Shown here: piece by piece, positions 18,700 to 28,057 of the stretch
How the letters are laid out: every line of letters begins with the position of its first letter
Numbering within the stretch: position 1 is the stretch's first letter
From: Campylobacter troglodytis
GTDB lineage: Bacteria > Campylobacterota > Campylobacteria > Campylobacterales > Campylobacteraceae
Direction: 5' to 3'
Length of the DNA: 39,159 nucleotides
NCBI RefSeq assembly: GCF_006864425.1
Contig: NZ_QHLI01000026.1
Span: 1-39,159, forward strand
The notes under the pieces: model-generated
Told to the model about the DNA's origin: nothing
Seen by the model: the letters and a program-made list of their open reading frames with translations, nothing else
The model's database searches: none
Translations under genes and position numbers: made by a program

Positions 18700-20305
18700 G
18701 TTCTTGCACCCTTTTTTGATAGTTTGCAAAAAATTCAGCCACCTTGCCTGAATTTATAGCCTCAAGCACCAAATCTTTTGCAACTTCTAGGCTTTGCACC
18801 CTGTTTGCGGTGTAAAGGGCAAACATTGCATTAAGCACCACTATGTCAAATTTTGCGCCCCTTTCTTTGCCGCTAAGTGTATCAAGCAAGATTTTAGCAT
18901 TTTGCTCAGCATTTCCCCCTACAATCTCGCTGTGAAAAGCCCTTTTAAAGCCAAACTGCTCGGGGCTTATGGTGTAGTTTGTGATTTTGCCTTCTCTTAG
19001 CTCATAAATGACAGTATCATCGCAAATACTAAGCTCATCCATTCCGTCCTTTCCACGCACGATTAACGCGTGTTTGCGTCCAAGCTTTCTTAAAACCTCA
19101 GCCAAAAGCCTATGCACAGGTGCGTGGTAGTTGCCCATAAGTTGATATTTTAGGCTTAAATTTGGATGTAGCAAGGGTCCAAGCACATTAAAGACTGTGC
19201 GAACGCCAAGTTTAGCCCTTACATCCTTCACCTCACCCACAAGAGAATGGAAAAATGGGGCGTGAAAGAAGGCAAGCCCTGTTTCATCAAGCACTCTTTT
19301 TTGCTTTTCTATGCTATCAAAGGCTGGGATTTTAAGAGCGGCTAAGACATCTGAGCTTCCGCTTGCACTTGAAACGGCACGGTTTCCGTGTTTGGCTACC
19401 TTTACGCCAAGTGCGGCAAGTATAAAAGCCGTAGTTGTGGAGACATTTATGCTCTTAAAGCCATCCCCGCCCGTGCCTACAATGTCTATCATCTCGCTTT
19501 CATCGTTGAAAGTGTGAGAATACCTTAAAATATTACTTACAAGTGCGGATAAAGAATGCTCGTTAAGGGATTTTTCAGTGATTAAAACAAGCAAGGCTCC
19601 AAGCTGCACAGCCTCATACTCACGGCTAGCGATGATTTGGCAAATTTTGGCAAAGTCATCGTTGTTTAGGGGGTTATTATCTTGTAACTTTGTTATAAAC
19701 TGTGCTAAATTTGGCTTTTGTTCTGTTTTTGTAGGCTTTTTAGCCTTGAATTTAAGGAAATTCTCAAAGATTTTCAGCCCATACTCGCTAAAATAGCTCT
19801 CAGGGTGAAACTGCACGCCGTAATAGGGCAATTCTTTGTGCTTCGTAGCCATCAAAACCCCATCATCCGTGTAGGCAAGGGCTTCAAGCTCATTTGGCAA
19901 ATTGCAAACTTCAAGAGAATGATAACGCATAACGCTAAATTCCTTTGGAAATTCGCTAAATAGCTCACTTTGCCTCGCAAGAGTGATTTTTGAGCTTACC
20001 GCGTGTGCTACTTCTTTGAGCCTTTGAATTTTTGCATTAAAGCAAAAGCCTAGTGCTTGATGACCCAAACAAATGCCAAGGGTTGGAATTTGAAGCCTTG
20101 CTTTGAAAATTTCAAGGCAAACCCCACTATCTTTGGGGTGTTTTGGACCAGGGCTTAAAATGATGAGCGAGGGTGCAAGCCTTTTTATCTCATCAAGGGT
20201 GATTTTATCGTTTCTATAAACGGCTATTTCATCGTTTGTGAGCTTTAAAAGCATTGTTTTTATGTTAAAAACGAAGCTATCATAATTATCTATTAGCAAG
20301 ATCAT
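18686..20305 (-). CDS. trpD: Fused anthranilate synthase glutaminase and anthranilate phosphoribosyltransferase (TrpGD)
   Basis: Bifunctional enzyme. The N-terminal class I glutamine amidotransferase (about 1-190) feeds ammonia to TrpE. Its catalytic Cys is in LGICLGHQ and its His/Glu pair in HPES. The C-terminal phosphoribosyltransferase (about 200-539) joins anthranilate to PRPP. It has the PRPP loop GTGGDGFKSINVSTT and the anthranilate-site segment KHGNRAVSSASGSSD. The 539 residues match the fused TrpGD of Campylobacter. The start overlaps the trpE stop by 4 bases (ATGA type), so translation is coupled. Confidence 0.96.
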   Translation of the reverse strand: MILLIDNYDSFVFNIKTMLLKLTNDEIAVYRNDKITLDEIKRLAPSLIILSPGPKHPKDSGVCLEIFKARLQIPTLGICLGHQALGFCFNAKIQRLKEVAHAVSSKITLARQSELFSEFPKEFSVMRYHSLEVCNLPNELEALAYTDDGVLMATKHKELPYYGVQFHPESYFSEYGLKIFENFLKFKAKKPTKTEQKPNLAQFITKLQDNNPLNNDDFAKICQIIASREYEAVQLGALLVLITEKSLNEHSLSALVSNILRYSHTFNDESEMIDIVGTGGDGFKSINVSTTTAFILAALGVKVAKHGNRAVSSASGSSDVLAALKIPAFDSIEKQKRVLDETGLAFFHAPFFHSLVGEVKDVRAKLGVRTVFNVLGPLLHPNLSLKYQLMGNYHAPVHRLLAEVLRKLGRKHALIVRGKDGMDELSICDDTVIYELREGKITNYTISPEQFGFKRAFHSEIVGGNAEQNAKILLDTLSGKERGAKFDIVVLNAMFALYTANRVQSLEVAKDLVLEAINSGKVAEFFANYQKRVQELDKD

Positions 20306-21825
20306 CTTTTGTCCTTTAAGCTCTCAAAGGCACTAAGTAGCGAGCGACGTTTGGCACAAATTTCTTCATATTCTTTTTTAGGCTGTGAATGTGCTACTAT
20401 GCCAGCCCCGCTTGCGATATAGGCTTTATTTTCTGTGAAAATGAGTGAGCGAATGAGTATGGCAAGTAGGACATCCTCGCTGAATTTCAAAAAGCCGATT
20501 GCCCCTCCGTAAATGCCTCTGTTTAAGCCCTCTAACTCGCTGATAAGCTCTAAGGCTCTAATTTTAGGTGCTCCGCTTAAGGTCCCTGCTGGAAATACCG
20601 CATTTATAGCATCAAAAATGCTAGCATCCTCGCGTAAATTCGCATAAACCTCGCTTACTATGTGCATTACATATTGATAGCTTACCACAGAAAAGGGATT
20701 TGCCACCCTTGTATTTACTCCAAACTTTGACACATCGTTTCTTGCCAAATCAACAAGCATTCTGTGTTCGCTTAATTCTTTCTCATCACTTAGTAAATCC
20801 TTTTGAAGTGCTATTTTATCGGTGTTATCGCTTAAATTTCTAGTGCCTGCTATGGGGGCTACAAAAAGCTCTTTGTTTTTAATGCTTAAAACCAGCTCAG
20901 GCGATGAGCCAACCACTACCCCATAAGGCGTGGGAAGGTGAAACATATATGGGCTTGGATTTTGCAAGGCTAATTCCTCATAAAATTCAAAGCTATCAAC
21001 GCTTGTAGCCACACAAAGCTGAGAGGATAGCACCACTTGAAAGATGTCCCCACTTAAAAGATATTCCTTTGCCCTTTGAACCATAGCTAGAAAGCCTTGT
21101 TTTTCTTTGTTTAAATCGCTTGTTATTTTAAAGTCTTTTGAGTTTACCGTGTTGTTTGCGTGGGTGCTTGAAATTTTTGAGTTTTTTGTGGCAGGGCTTG
21201 AATTTTTTGAGTGTGTTGTGAGGGTTTTTGAGTTTTCATTTGAATTTTCAGAGCTTTTTGTGTCTTGCTTTAAAGATAAATTCAAGGTCTTTGCTGAATT
21301 TTTCTTTGAATTTAAATTCACGCATTCTTGTGAATTTGTTGAATTTTCCTTTGAATTTGAGCTTAAATTCACAGTCTTTGCTAAGTCTTCCTTTGAATTT
21401 AAATTCACACATTCTTGTGAATTTTTTGCGAAACTCGCTGAATTTTCGTCCAAAAATTCAAAATATGCCTCATCCCCAAAGCTCTCATAAAGCTTTGAAT
21501 GCTTGTGATAAATCAAATAAGCCCTTGCGTCTAAAAAGAAAAAAAGCGGAAAATCATAGCTTTTTTTAGTAGGCGTTTTTATGTCCTCATAAAGTGTGAT
21601 GAAATCAGCTGCCAAAACCCCAAAAAAGCCAGCATATTCGCAAAGTGAAACCTTTGCAGCCCTTTCATAAAATCTAGCCTTAAACTCGCTAAAATCCATA
21701 TCCTTAGCATCCAAACACTCCCCATCTATGCCTATGATGACCTTGCTTTCATCCTCTGCGTAATAGCTTTTAGGAAAGCGAGCTAAAAGCTCTTTGTAAT
21801 AATCTTGCACCCTGCCTGTAAGCAT
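20302..21825 (-). CDS. trpE: Anthranilate synthase component I (TrpE) with a repeat-derived linker
   Basis: Makes anthranilate from chorismate with ammonia from TrpG. The chorismate-binding domain (about 245-507) is intact: QNPSPYMFHL, PIAGTRN, ELSEHRMLVDLARNDV, FPAGTLSGAPKIRA. The N-terminal domain is about 125 residues. Between them, residues 127-236, lies a low-complexity stretch rich in Asn, Ser, Lys and Thr that seems additional to the normal fold. It contains NSQECVNLNSK twice, 29 residues apart. This accounts for the large size of 507 residues. The frame is kept, so activity is plausible. AAAGGATG precedes the ATG. Confidence 0.95.
   Translation of the reverse strand: MLTGRVQDYYKELLARFPKSYYAEDESKVIIGIDGECLDAKDMDFSEFKARFYERAAKVSLCEYAGFFGVLAADFITLYEDIKTPTKKSYDFPLFFFLDARAYLIYHKHSKLYESFGDEAYFEFLDENSASFAKNSQECVNLNSKEDLAKTVNLSSNSKENSTNSQECVNLNSKKNSAKTLNLSLKQDTKSSENSNENSKTLTTHSKNSSPATKNSKISSTHANNTVNSKDFKITSDLNKEKQGFLAMVQRAKEYLLSGDIFQVVLSSQLCVATSVDSFEFYEELALQNPSPYMFHLPTPYGVVVGSSPELVLSIKNKELFVAPIAGTRNLSDNTDKIALQKDLLSDEKELSEHRMLVDLARNDVSKFGVNTRVANPFSVVSYQYVMHIVSEVYANLREDASIFDAINAVFPAGTLSGAPKIRALELISELEGLNRGIYGGAIGFLKFSEDVLLAILIRSLIFTENKAYIASGAGIVAHSQPKKEYEEICAKRRSLLSAFESLKDKR
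21304..21423 (-). repeat. Duplicated segment in the trpE linker
   Basis: Two near-identical 33-base segments at 21391-21423 and 21304-21336 both encode NSQECVNLNSK. They are 87 bases apart and flanked by further TTTGAATTT and TTCACA words. The words are the same as those that fill this genome's non-coding spacers. Confidence 0.75.
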
Positions 21826-21906
21826 TTGCCATCCTTTTGTCTTTTAAGATATAACGTTATTGTAAGCGAACTTGTTTTGTGAAATTTTATAGCTAATTAG
21901 CCCTTA

Positions 21907-21912
21907 ATTATA
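21907..21912 (-). promoter_or_regulatory. Possible -10 box of the trp operon
   Basis: TATAAT in TGGCTATAATTAAGG on the minus strand lies about 80 bases before the trpE start. The -35 region is poor. I looked for a leader peptide with Trp codons or a TrpR-like operator in the 230-base spacer and saw none. Confidence 0.4.
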
Positions 21913-22057
21913 GCCAAATTTTTTAAGTCTAAAACAAGCTTTGTCAGCTTAAATTCACAAAAGCAAGGCTTTAAAACTAAGTTTATAAAAGAAACTTAGC
22001 TTGAATTCAGTAAGCATTTAAAAATTTTAATATTTCTTATAAGAAAGGATGAATTTT

Positions 22058-22234
22058 ATGCTAGAATTTGAGCCTATTTTTACTTTAAGGCAAAGAATGA
22101 AGAATTTAACAGTCCAAGAAAAAAAGGACCTTGATGATATAGTCTTTAATGCACTTGCTAAAAGCACCAAGGCTGGGTTTTTCTCTCTTTTATGGGCTAA
22201 GCTTACAAAGCTTCTTTTTAAAGACACTAGATAA
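22058..22234 (+). CDS. Small hypothetical protein (58 aa)
   Basis: A 58-residue protein starting MLEFEPIFTLRQRMKNL, then a charged helix (TVQEKKDLDDIVFNALAK) and a basic, hydrophobic tail (SLLWAKLTKLLFKDTR). I chose ATG 22058 because AAGGA lies eight bases upstream. The frame is open three codons earlier. It is divergent from trpE. The composition looks like a real small protein rather than noise. Function unknown. Bases 22235-22589 downstream contain no gene; a TTGTCATTTT word lies at 22418. Confidence 0.6.
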   Translation: MLEFEPIFTLRQRMKNLTVQEKKDLDDIVFNALAKSTKAGFFSLLWAKLTKLLFKDTR

Positions 22235-22589
22235 TTTTTGCAAGTAATTTAAGTAGCCTTTGTAAAATCTAAAAATCCCCTACACAGTTTTAAGATCTAG
22301 CATCTTTTTAGACAAAATCTTAGCAAATGGGCTTGTAATTTTTAAAAAATTTAAGCTACTAAGGTATTTTTAAAAAGCAAATTCTCTTGGCAAACAAGTT
22401 TTAAGCAAATGCCCTCCTTGTCATTTTAAAAAACTAGGTATTTTTGTAAGAAATTTTACAAGAAGCTTATAAAAGAATTTTAAAGCCTCTTTGCCTTTTG
22501 AAGCTTTTTAAAACCTTGCAAAGTAAAACACTATCAGGCAATATTTGTTTAAAAAACATTATTATTAAATTTAGGCTCAATTAAATTTA

Positions 22590-23004
22590 GCTCAAGATAC
22601 TTTAATAGGATTTTAGCTTATCAATTTCAGCAAATTTTGATGAGAATCTTGTCCTAAATTTTTCGCATTTATTTTGTTTGCTTTAAGTTAAGGAGTTTGC
22701 TTTAAATGAGGGATAAAATTTTCTTTATGCCTTTAAATTTGGCAAGTGTCAACCTCGCATAGCCCTTGTGTTACTGAGTTGCAAGACGAGTGGCAAGAAG
22801 TAAAAAATTCACAGTTTCATTGATATGATTGCGTCTTTTTGCAAACTCAAATTTAGAGTGCTTTACAAAATCTTGTGCCCTTACTCCTTCTTGCAAGTTT
22901 GCAAGAAGTAAAAAATACTTCAAAATTTCACTTGGCGAAATTCGCAAACAAAGCCTTGTTTTTTATAAACATTAACTTAAAAGCCCTTTGAGTTTAATTG
23001 AGCC
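22590..23004 (-). mobile_element. IS1595-type insertion sequence relic C
   Basis: Read on the minus strand, the 3' part gives AKFKGIKKILSLI (near 22743-22705) and then NLLKLIS, a stop, NPIKVS and the terminal stop at 22592-22594. The right end (22590-22607) is a clean copy of the family end ATTAAAGTATCTTGAGC. A decayed left end (AGTTTAATTGAGCC) finishes near 23004. Hairpin elements lie at 22887-22914 (CTTCTTGC and GCAAGAAG pair perfectly) and 22765-22807. As in copy B, the second element joins directly to the LAKF region, so the catalytic middle is lost. Bases 23005-23108 hold nothing clear. Confidence 0.7.
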
Positions 23005-23108
23005 AAACATTAAAACTTAAATTCAAAGATGGCAGAGATTAAATTCAAGTTATTAAATTTAATCTTTCAACCAAAAATAACCCCCTTAGTCAAAAAAACT
23101 GAAGCTTT

Positions 23109-23381
23109 TTACTTAAAATAGCTTTTTAGTATGCTAAGAAGATTGATCACCTCTTTTTCTCTCTTTGATTTTGTATCTGCTTGGATTAAATGCTGTTTTA
23201 TGTGCTCTTCTAAAACCCCACTCATCAAAGAATTTATCGAGCCTCTAATGGCTACTGCTTGCTGTAAAATTTCAAAGCAGTCTTTTTCTTCAACAAGCAC
23301 TCTTTCTAGGGCATTTAACTGACCTCTGATCTTTTTAATGCGAACAAGGAGTTTGTGTTTATTTTCTGGGCTGTGTTTCAT
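23109..23381 (-). CDS. CsoR/RcnR-family metal-responsive repressor, RcnR/DmeR-like
   Basis: A 90-residue all-helical DNA-binding repressor that releases DNA on binding metal. His3, Cys35, His60 and His64 are all present. These are the Ni/Co ligands of RcnR; the copper sensor CsoR and formaldehyde sensor FrmR differ at His3 or His64. The core RIKKIRGQLNALERVL and IRGSINSLMSGVLEEHI are typical of the family. ATG with AAGGA four bases before it. It is divergent from a CDF exporter with which it shares a near-identical operator, as in DmeR-DmeF pairs of other proteobacteria. Metal specificity is inferred from the ligands. Confidence 0.88.
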   Translation of the reverse strand: MKHSPENKHKLLVRIKKIRGQLNALERVLVEEKDCFEILQQAVAIRGSINSLMSGVLEEHIKQHLIQADTKSKREKEVINLLSILKSYFK

Positions 23382-23399
23382 AAGCTTCCTTTTTAAGAT

Positions 23400-23420
23400 A
23401 TACTAGGGTATGGTATTATA
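23400..23420 (-). promoter_or_regulatory. Operator and -10 box of the metal sensor gene
   Basis: ATACTAGGGTATGGTAT (23400-23416) is nearly identical to the site at 23495-23511. On the minus strand TATAAT (23420-23415) overlaps its edge, 35 bases before the ATG, so binding would block the repressor's own promoter. The G-run flanked by inverted ATACT/AGTAT arms fits RcnR/CsoR-type sites. Confidence 0.7.
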
Positions 23421-23494
23421 GCCTTACTTAGCTTAATTTAATATTTATTTGAGTAAATGTGAAAAATCTTTAATCTTTTAAGATAATTTTAACT

Positions 23495-23511
23495 ATACTA
23501 GGGTATAGTAT
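23495..23511 (+). promoter_or_regulatory. Operator of the CDF exporter gene
   Basis: ATACT-AGGGTAT-AGTAT has perfect 5-bp inverted arms and differs at one position from the site at 23400-23416. It lies 30 bases before the exporter ATG and overlaps a TATAGT that may be its -10 box. Confidence 0.7.
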
Positions 23512-23540
23512 ATTTACAATTTTAAAGAAAGGATTTTAAT

Positions 23541-24611
23541 ATGAAAAAAGCTAAGTTTTTATTTCACGAGCCACTACTTAACAAAGCTACACTAAACATT
23601 CACTCAACACATACTCACAAGCAAGGCTTAGAAGATAAAGAAGAAAATTCACACAGCCACAGTGAGTTTTTACATAAGGCTAATTCGTCCAAGCATAGCG
23701 AAAATAAATATAATGTAAATTCACACTCAGCCCACAAAGAACACAGCCACGAGGGGCATTTTGATGCAAGAAGTGCAGACAAAAGGGTTTTGCTTATAGC
23801 CTTTGGACTGAGTGTGTCTATGATGGTGGTGCAGTTTATCTACGCACTAGCTACAAACTCCCTTGCCCTTTTAAGCGACACCTTGCATATGTTTTCTGAT
23901 GCCTTTGCTTTGATTTTAAGCTTTTTAGCCATTTTAGCTACTCAAAGGCTTAAAAGCGAGCAAAAAACCTTTGGTTATTTTAGGCTTGAAATATTAGTAG
24001 CCCTCATAAATGCCCTTGCTCTCATACTCTCGGTTATATATATAAGCTATGAAGCCATACAAAGACTTATAAATCCAAGCGAGATAGACGCTAAGACCAT
24101 GCTAATAGTAGCCTTTGTAGGACTTTTGGTGAATGCTCTTAGTGGCTTTTTGATGTTTAGGAGTGGCAATTTAGAAAATATCAACATAAGATCGGCTTTT
24201 TTGCATATAATTAGCGATTTGTTAAGCTCTATTGGTGTTATAATAGGAGGCATAGTTGTTTATTTTACGCAACTTTATTATATAGATAGCATTTTGGGAC
24301 TGTTAATCGCCCTTTTGCTTTTAAGATGGGCTCTTGTGCTTATAAAACAAAGCGTAAATATCTTGCTTGAAAGCTCTCCCATTGACATACAAAGTGTAAA
24401 GGCACAAATTTTAGGCATTAAGGGGGTTGTTAAAATAGAGGATCTGCATATATCTCAAATTACAAACAAAATGTTAATAGCCACCATGCACTTGCAAGTA
24501 AAGAGTGATTTAATTAGCGACTTTGAGCTTATTTCGCATCAAATTTCAAGGCTTTTGTATGAAAAATTTGAGATAGGGCATTGTACCATAGAACCTAGCC
24601 TTAGCAACTAA
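23541..24611 (+). CDS. Cation diffusion facilitator metal exporter with His-rich N-terminus
   Basis: Inner-membrane proton antiporter that expels divalent metals. Residues 1-80 are His-rich (repeats of HSH, HTHK and HEGHF), probably a metal-gathering tail. Six membrane helices follow. The metal site is HxxxD in helix 2 (His116, Asp120 in SDTLHMFSD) and HxxxD in helix 5 (His222, Asp226 in LHIISD), the tetrahedral type used for Zn, Cd, Co or Ni. The C-terminal cytosolic domain (about 275-356) ends GHCTIEPS, as usual. The RcnR-type sensor next door points to Ni or Co, so this resembles a DmeF system. Zinc cannot be excluded. AAGGA lies eight bases upstream of the ATG. Confidence 0.93.
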   Translation: MKKAKFLFHEPLLNKATLNIHSTHTHKQGLEDKEENSHSHSEFLHKANSSKHSENKYNVNSHSAHKEHSHEGHFDARSADKRVLLIAFGLSVSMMVVQFIYALATNSLALLSDTLHMFSDAFALILSFLAILATQRLKSEQKTFGYFRLEILVALINALALILSVIYISYEAIQRLINPSEIDAKTMLIVAFVGLLVNALSGFLMFRSGNLENINIRSAFLHIISDLLSSIGVIIGGIVVYFTQLYYIDSILGLLIALLLLRWALVLIKQSVNILLESSPIDIQSVKAQILGIKGVVKIEDLHISQITNKMLIATMHLQVKSDLISDFELISHQISRLLYEKFEIGHCTIEPSLSN

Positions 24612-25361
24612 GATCTTGTTTTTTAAAAGCTTTGTTTGGTTTTTGTTTATAAAATCTTTGCTAAAAGGGTATCGAACTTAGACAAATGTCTTACTTGTCA
24701 TTTTAGAATACAAGAGATATGTTTTCAAGCAAATGCTACAAATTAAAATTATAAAAACTTAGGCTTTGAATTTTAAAGCCTCTTTGTCTTTTGTAAGCTT
24801 ACAAAAAATTCAAAATGACAAAGCAAGGCTTTTTTAGCCTATGAAATATAAAAATATTTTTCTTAAAAATTCATTAAATTTAAAGGATTTTTAGGCTTTG
24901 AATTTTACTAAGACGTTTTGTAAAAAGCCTTTTTTAAATTCAAAGCACACCAAACTCAGTTTGAATTTAAGCTTAAATTTAACTATAAACTGTGAATTTA
25001 TATCAAAATTTAATCCTCTATCTTTTTTAAGGGAACTTAAATGCTATGTTAATTTAAGGATTTTTAGAGAAAAAATCTTTATTAAAGCTTAGGCTTGTTA
25101 AATTTAAGGCATTTTTTCATTTACTTTTTTAAGCTTAAAGACTAAGGCATTAATTTATTTTGCTATTAAATAGCTAAAATACATTTAAGCGAAGATAAAA
25201 GACTTTTAAAATGCTTTAATTAACTATCGTTTAAATTTTACTTGGCTTAAAACACAGTTTTTTGTTTATAAAATATTCATTTTAAATTAAATTTTATAAA
25301 AGTTTTTAGCATATTTAAAATTTAATGCTAAAATATGATATATAAATTCAAAGGATAAACT
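24612..25361. other. Gap without a gene, containing an inverted-repeat element
   Basis: No gene is supported. CTTGTCATTTTAG (24694-24706) and CAAAATGACAAAG (24811-24823) are inverted and about 105 bases apart, like the element at 34482-34563. The rest is AT-rich spacer with GAATTTAAA words. A short open frame at 24898-25092 is made of these words and is not credible. Confidence 0.5.
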
Positions 25362-27455
25362 ATGCAAAACAACCCAACCCCCTTTTTAAACAGAGAGCTT
25401 TCTTGGCTGAGATTTAACACAAGGGTCTTAGATCAGTGCTCTAAGGATCTTCCTCTACTTGAAAGGCTTAAATTTATAGCCATTTACTGCACGAATTTAG
25501 ATGAGTTTTATATGGTTCGTGTGGCTGGTTTAAAGCAGCTTTTTGTAGCAGGGGTTGCTATGGGTAGCGTTGATGAGATGACGCCTTTGATGCAGCTTGA
25601 AGAAATAAGGCTTTATTTGCATAAAGAAAAATACGCCTTAGAAAAGTATTTCGCCCAAGCTCTTAAAGAGCTTGAAAAGGAAAGCTTATTCATAAAATCC
25701 TATCAAGATCTTGATGAAAAATTTCAAAAAAAATGCGATGAATTCTTTTTTTCAAACATCCTAGCCGTCATAGTGCCAATAGCTGTTGATTCAACCCATC
25801 CCTTTCCTCATCTTGCAAATTTATCCTTTTCCTTGGCTGTAAAGCTTTGTGATCCCATACATTCAAGCACGGTTAAATTTGGTATGATAAAAATTCCACC
25901 CGTCTTGCCAAGATTTTACGAAGCAGATAATAATATCTATGTCCCCATCGAAAGCATTATACAACACCATGTAGAAGACATCTTCCCAGGCTATAAGCTA
26001 CTTGATTCAGCACCATTTAGGGTAACTAGAAATGCAGATCTTTCCATAGAAGAGGAGGAAGCGGATGATTTTATGATCATGCTTGAACAAGGCTTACAGC
26101 TTAGAAAAAAGGGAGCCTTTGTGAGATTACAGGTGCAAAAGAACACAGACAAGCAAATTATAGAGTTTTTAAACTCTCATATGAAGATCTTTCACAAGGA
26201 TATTTATGAGTATAATCACATCTTAAATTTGCCATCCTTGTGGCAGATCGTAGGCAACAAGGCCTTTGCCCATCTTTTATACCAAACCCATGTGCCAAAG
26301 CTGCTGCCTCCTTTTTCTTACAATGATAGTGCTTCAATGTTTGAGCACATAGCAAAGCAAGATATGTTGCTTTTTCATCCCTATGAGAGCTTTGATCCTG
26401 TTTACCGTTTCATAAAAGAAGCTAGTATTGATCCTGATGTCATCTCCATAAGAATGACGCTTTACAGGGTGGCTAAGAACTCAAACATAGTTCAAGCCTT
26501 AATTGATGCTGCAAATGAGGGCAAGCAAGTTACTGTGATGGTTGAGTTAAAGGCAAGATTTGATGAGGAAAATAATTTACACTGGGCCAAGGAGCTTGAA
26601 AATGTAGGAGCTCATGTGGTATATGGAATCACTGGCTTTAAGGTGCATGCGAAGGTTTGTCAGGTCATTAGAAAGGAACAAAGTGGGCTTAAATTTTATC
26701 TGCATCTTGGCACAGGAAATTACAATGCAAATACAGCCAAAATTTACACAGATGTAAGCTATTTTACAAGCAGAAATGACTTTGCAAACGATATAACCAC
26801 CTTCTTTCACATACTCTCAGGCTTTAGCAAGAAAAGAAAGCTTGAAATGCTCTCAATGAGCCCAAATCAGATCAAAGAAAGAGTGCTTGAAATGATAGCC
26901 GTTGAGAAAAGCAAGGGAAACGAAGGCGTCATCATAGCTAAGATGAACTCCCTTGTGGATTCTGATGTGATTAAGGCTCTGTATGAGGCTTCAAAGGCTG
27001 GGGTGAAGATTGATCTTATCATAAGAGGGATTTGTTGTTTAAGGGTTGATGAGGAGTATAGCAAGAATATTTCGGTGAGAAGTATAGTTGGAAAATACCT
27101 TGAACACGCTAGAATTTTTTATTTCAAGCATAGTTTGCCAAATTACTTCATCTCAAGTGCGGATTGGATGCCAAGGAATTTAGAAAGAAGATTAGAGCTT
27201 ATGACTCCGATCTTTGATGAGAAGCTAAAAGCAAAGCTTGCTAAAATTTTACAACTTCAAATAGAAGACAACGAACTTGCCTATAAACTGCAAAAAGACG
27301 GAGAATACGCAAGGATAAACAGGGGCAAGGCTAAGCTGACAAATTCTCAAAACAGACTTGAAGATTATGTTAATCAGATCAGCAAGACCCTTAAAAAAGA
27401 TGATGATCAAGGAAGGGCTGTTCGCTTGGTATCAAAGCTCTTTAAGGAAAATTAG
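25362..27455 (+). CDS. ppk: Polyphosphate kinase 1
   Basis: Membrane-associated enzyme that reversibly builds polyphosphate from ATP, important for stress survival and virulence in Campylobacter. The order of the four domains is normal. The N-terminal domain starts with [19 protein letters not shown], then comes the head domain, then two phospholipase-D-like catalytic domains. The autophosphorylated His lies in VHAKVCQV (about residue 428), with [13 protein letters not shown] after it. [15 protein letters not shown] (about 600) is the second catalytic segment. The 697 residues fit the family. AAAGGATAA precedes the ATG. The stop overlaps the GTG of the next small gene. Confidence 0.97.
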   Translation: MQNNPTPFLNRELSWLRFNTRVLDQCSKDLPLLERLKFIAIYCTNLDEFYMVRVAGLKQLFVAGVAMGSVDEMTPLMQLEEIRLYLHKEKYALEKYFAQALKELEKESLFIKSYQDLDEKFQKKCDEFFFSNILAVIVPIAVDSTHPFPHLANLSFSLAVKLCDPIHSSTVKFGMIKIPPVLPRFYEADNNIYVPIESIIQHHVEDIFPGYKLLDSAPFRVTRNADLSIEEEEADDFMIMLEQGLQLRKKGAFVRLQVQKNTDKQIIEFLNSHMKIFHKDIYEYNHILNLPSLWQIVGNKAFAHLLYQTHVPKLLPPFSYNDSASMFEHIAKQDMLLFHPYESFDPVYRFIKEASIDPDVISIRMTLYRVAKNSNIVQALIDAANEGKQVTVMVELKARFDEENNLHWAKELENVGAHVVYGITGFKVHAKVCQVIRKEQSGLKFYLHLGTGNYNANTAKIYTDVSYFTSRNDFANDITTFFHILSGFSKKRKLEMLSMSPNQIKERVLEMIAVEKSKGNEGVIIAKMNSLVDSDVIKALYEASKAGVKIDLIIRGICCLRVDEEYSKNISVRSIVGKYLEHARIFYFKHSLPNYFISSADWMPRNLERRLELMTPIFDEKLKAKLAKILQLQIEDNELAYKLQKDGEYARINRGKAKLTNSQNRLEDYVNQISKTLKKDDDQGRAVRLVSKLFKEN

Positions 27456-27652
27456 TGTCTAAAATTTTCTCTTGCTTAATGCTTTTTGCAAGTTTTCTTT
27501 TGGCAAAAGAAGAATGCAAATGCGAAAAAATAACAATGAATGAAACTTGCAAATGCGAAAGGCTTGACAGTGAAAAAGAACTTGATAAATTCTTTCAAAC
27601 AAACAAAAAAGAAGAAAGCCCTCAAAAAAGGATAAAAATTCCAACGCATTAG
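27455..27652 (+). CDS. Small exported Cys-rich protein
   Basis: A 65-residue product whose GTG start shares a base with the ppk stop (TTAGTG). Residues 1-17 form a signal peptide (MSKIFSCLMLFASFLLA). The mature part carries two Cys-x-Cys pairs in near-repeated context, ECKCEKI and TCKCERL, followed by a charged tail. This suggests a periplasmic metal- or heme-related or disulphide-bonded peptide, but I do not recognise it. Tight coupling to ppk supports it as real. No lipobox is apparent. Confidence 0.6.
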   Translation: MSKIFSCLMLFASFLLAKEECKCEKITMNETCKCERLDSEKELDKFFQTNKKEESPQKRIKIPTH

Positions 27653-28057
27653 TGGGTTTTAAATTTGCTAAATTTAAGGGCTTAGACTTTCTTATATCTT
27701 TGCTGGGCTTATCTAAGTTTGTGTGATCTTAGTGGCTTGAATTTTTTATTTTTGTTGAGCAACTTAAAGTAAATTCGTATCATAAGCAAAAAATTTTAAT
27801 TATAATGCTTGTTGGCATTCTAAGCTTTTACTAAGTGCTTTAAAGTGTGATTCTTAACTAAAACACGGTTTATTTTAAAAAAAGCTTTTTGGGAAAAGGA
27901 ATTTTTGTAAAACAAAGATCTTTTTATTTAAACTAGTCTTACAACCTAAGCTGTTTTTTAGAATTCAAAGCCTAGCTTCTTTACAAAACGAAGTTTTTAG
28001 TAAAACAACAAAACTATCCTTGCCATAATCAAAAAAGATCTTACAAAATAGCTCTTG
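27653..28057. other. Gap without a gene downstream of the ppk operon
   Basis: About 400 bases of AT-rich spacer. I see no open frame, RNA or clear terminator. It ends at the right terminal repeat of relic D. Confidence 0.4.

Noticed and set aside
21826-22057. Trp attenuator or leader peptide
   Set aside because: No short frame with Trp codons and no alternative hairpins are visible upstream of trpE.
24898-25092. 64-codon frame in the gap before ppk
   Set aside because: It is built from the AATTTAAA-type spacer words and has no ribosome site.
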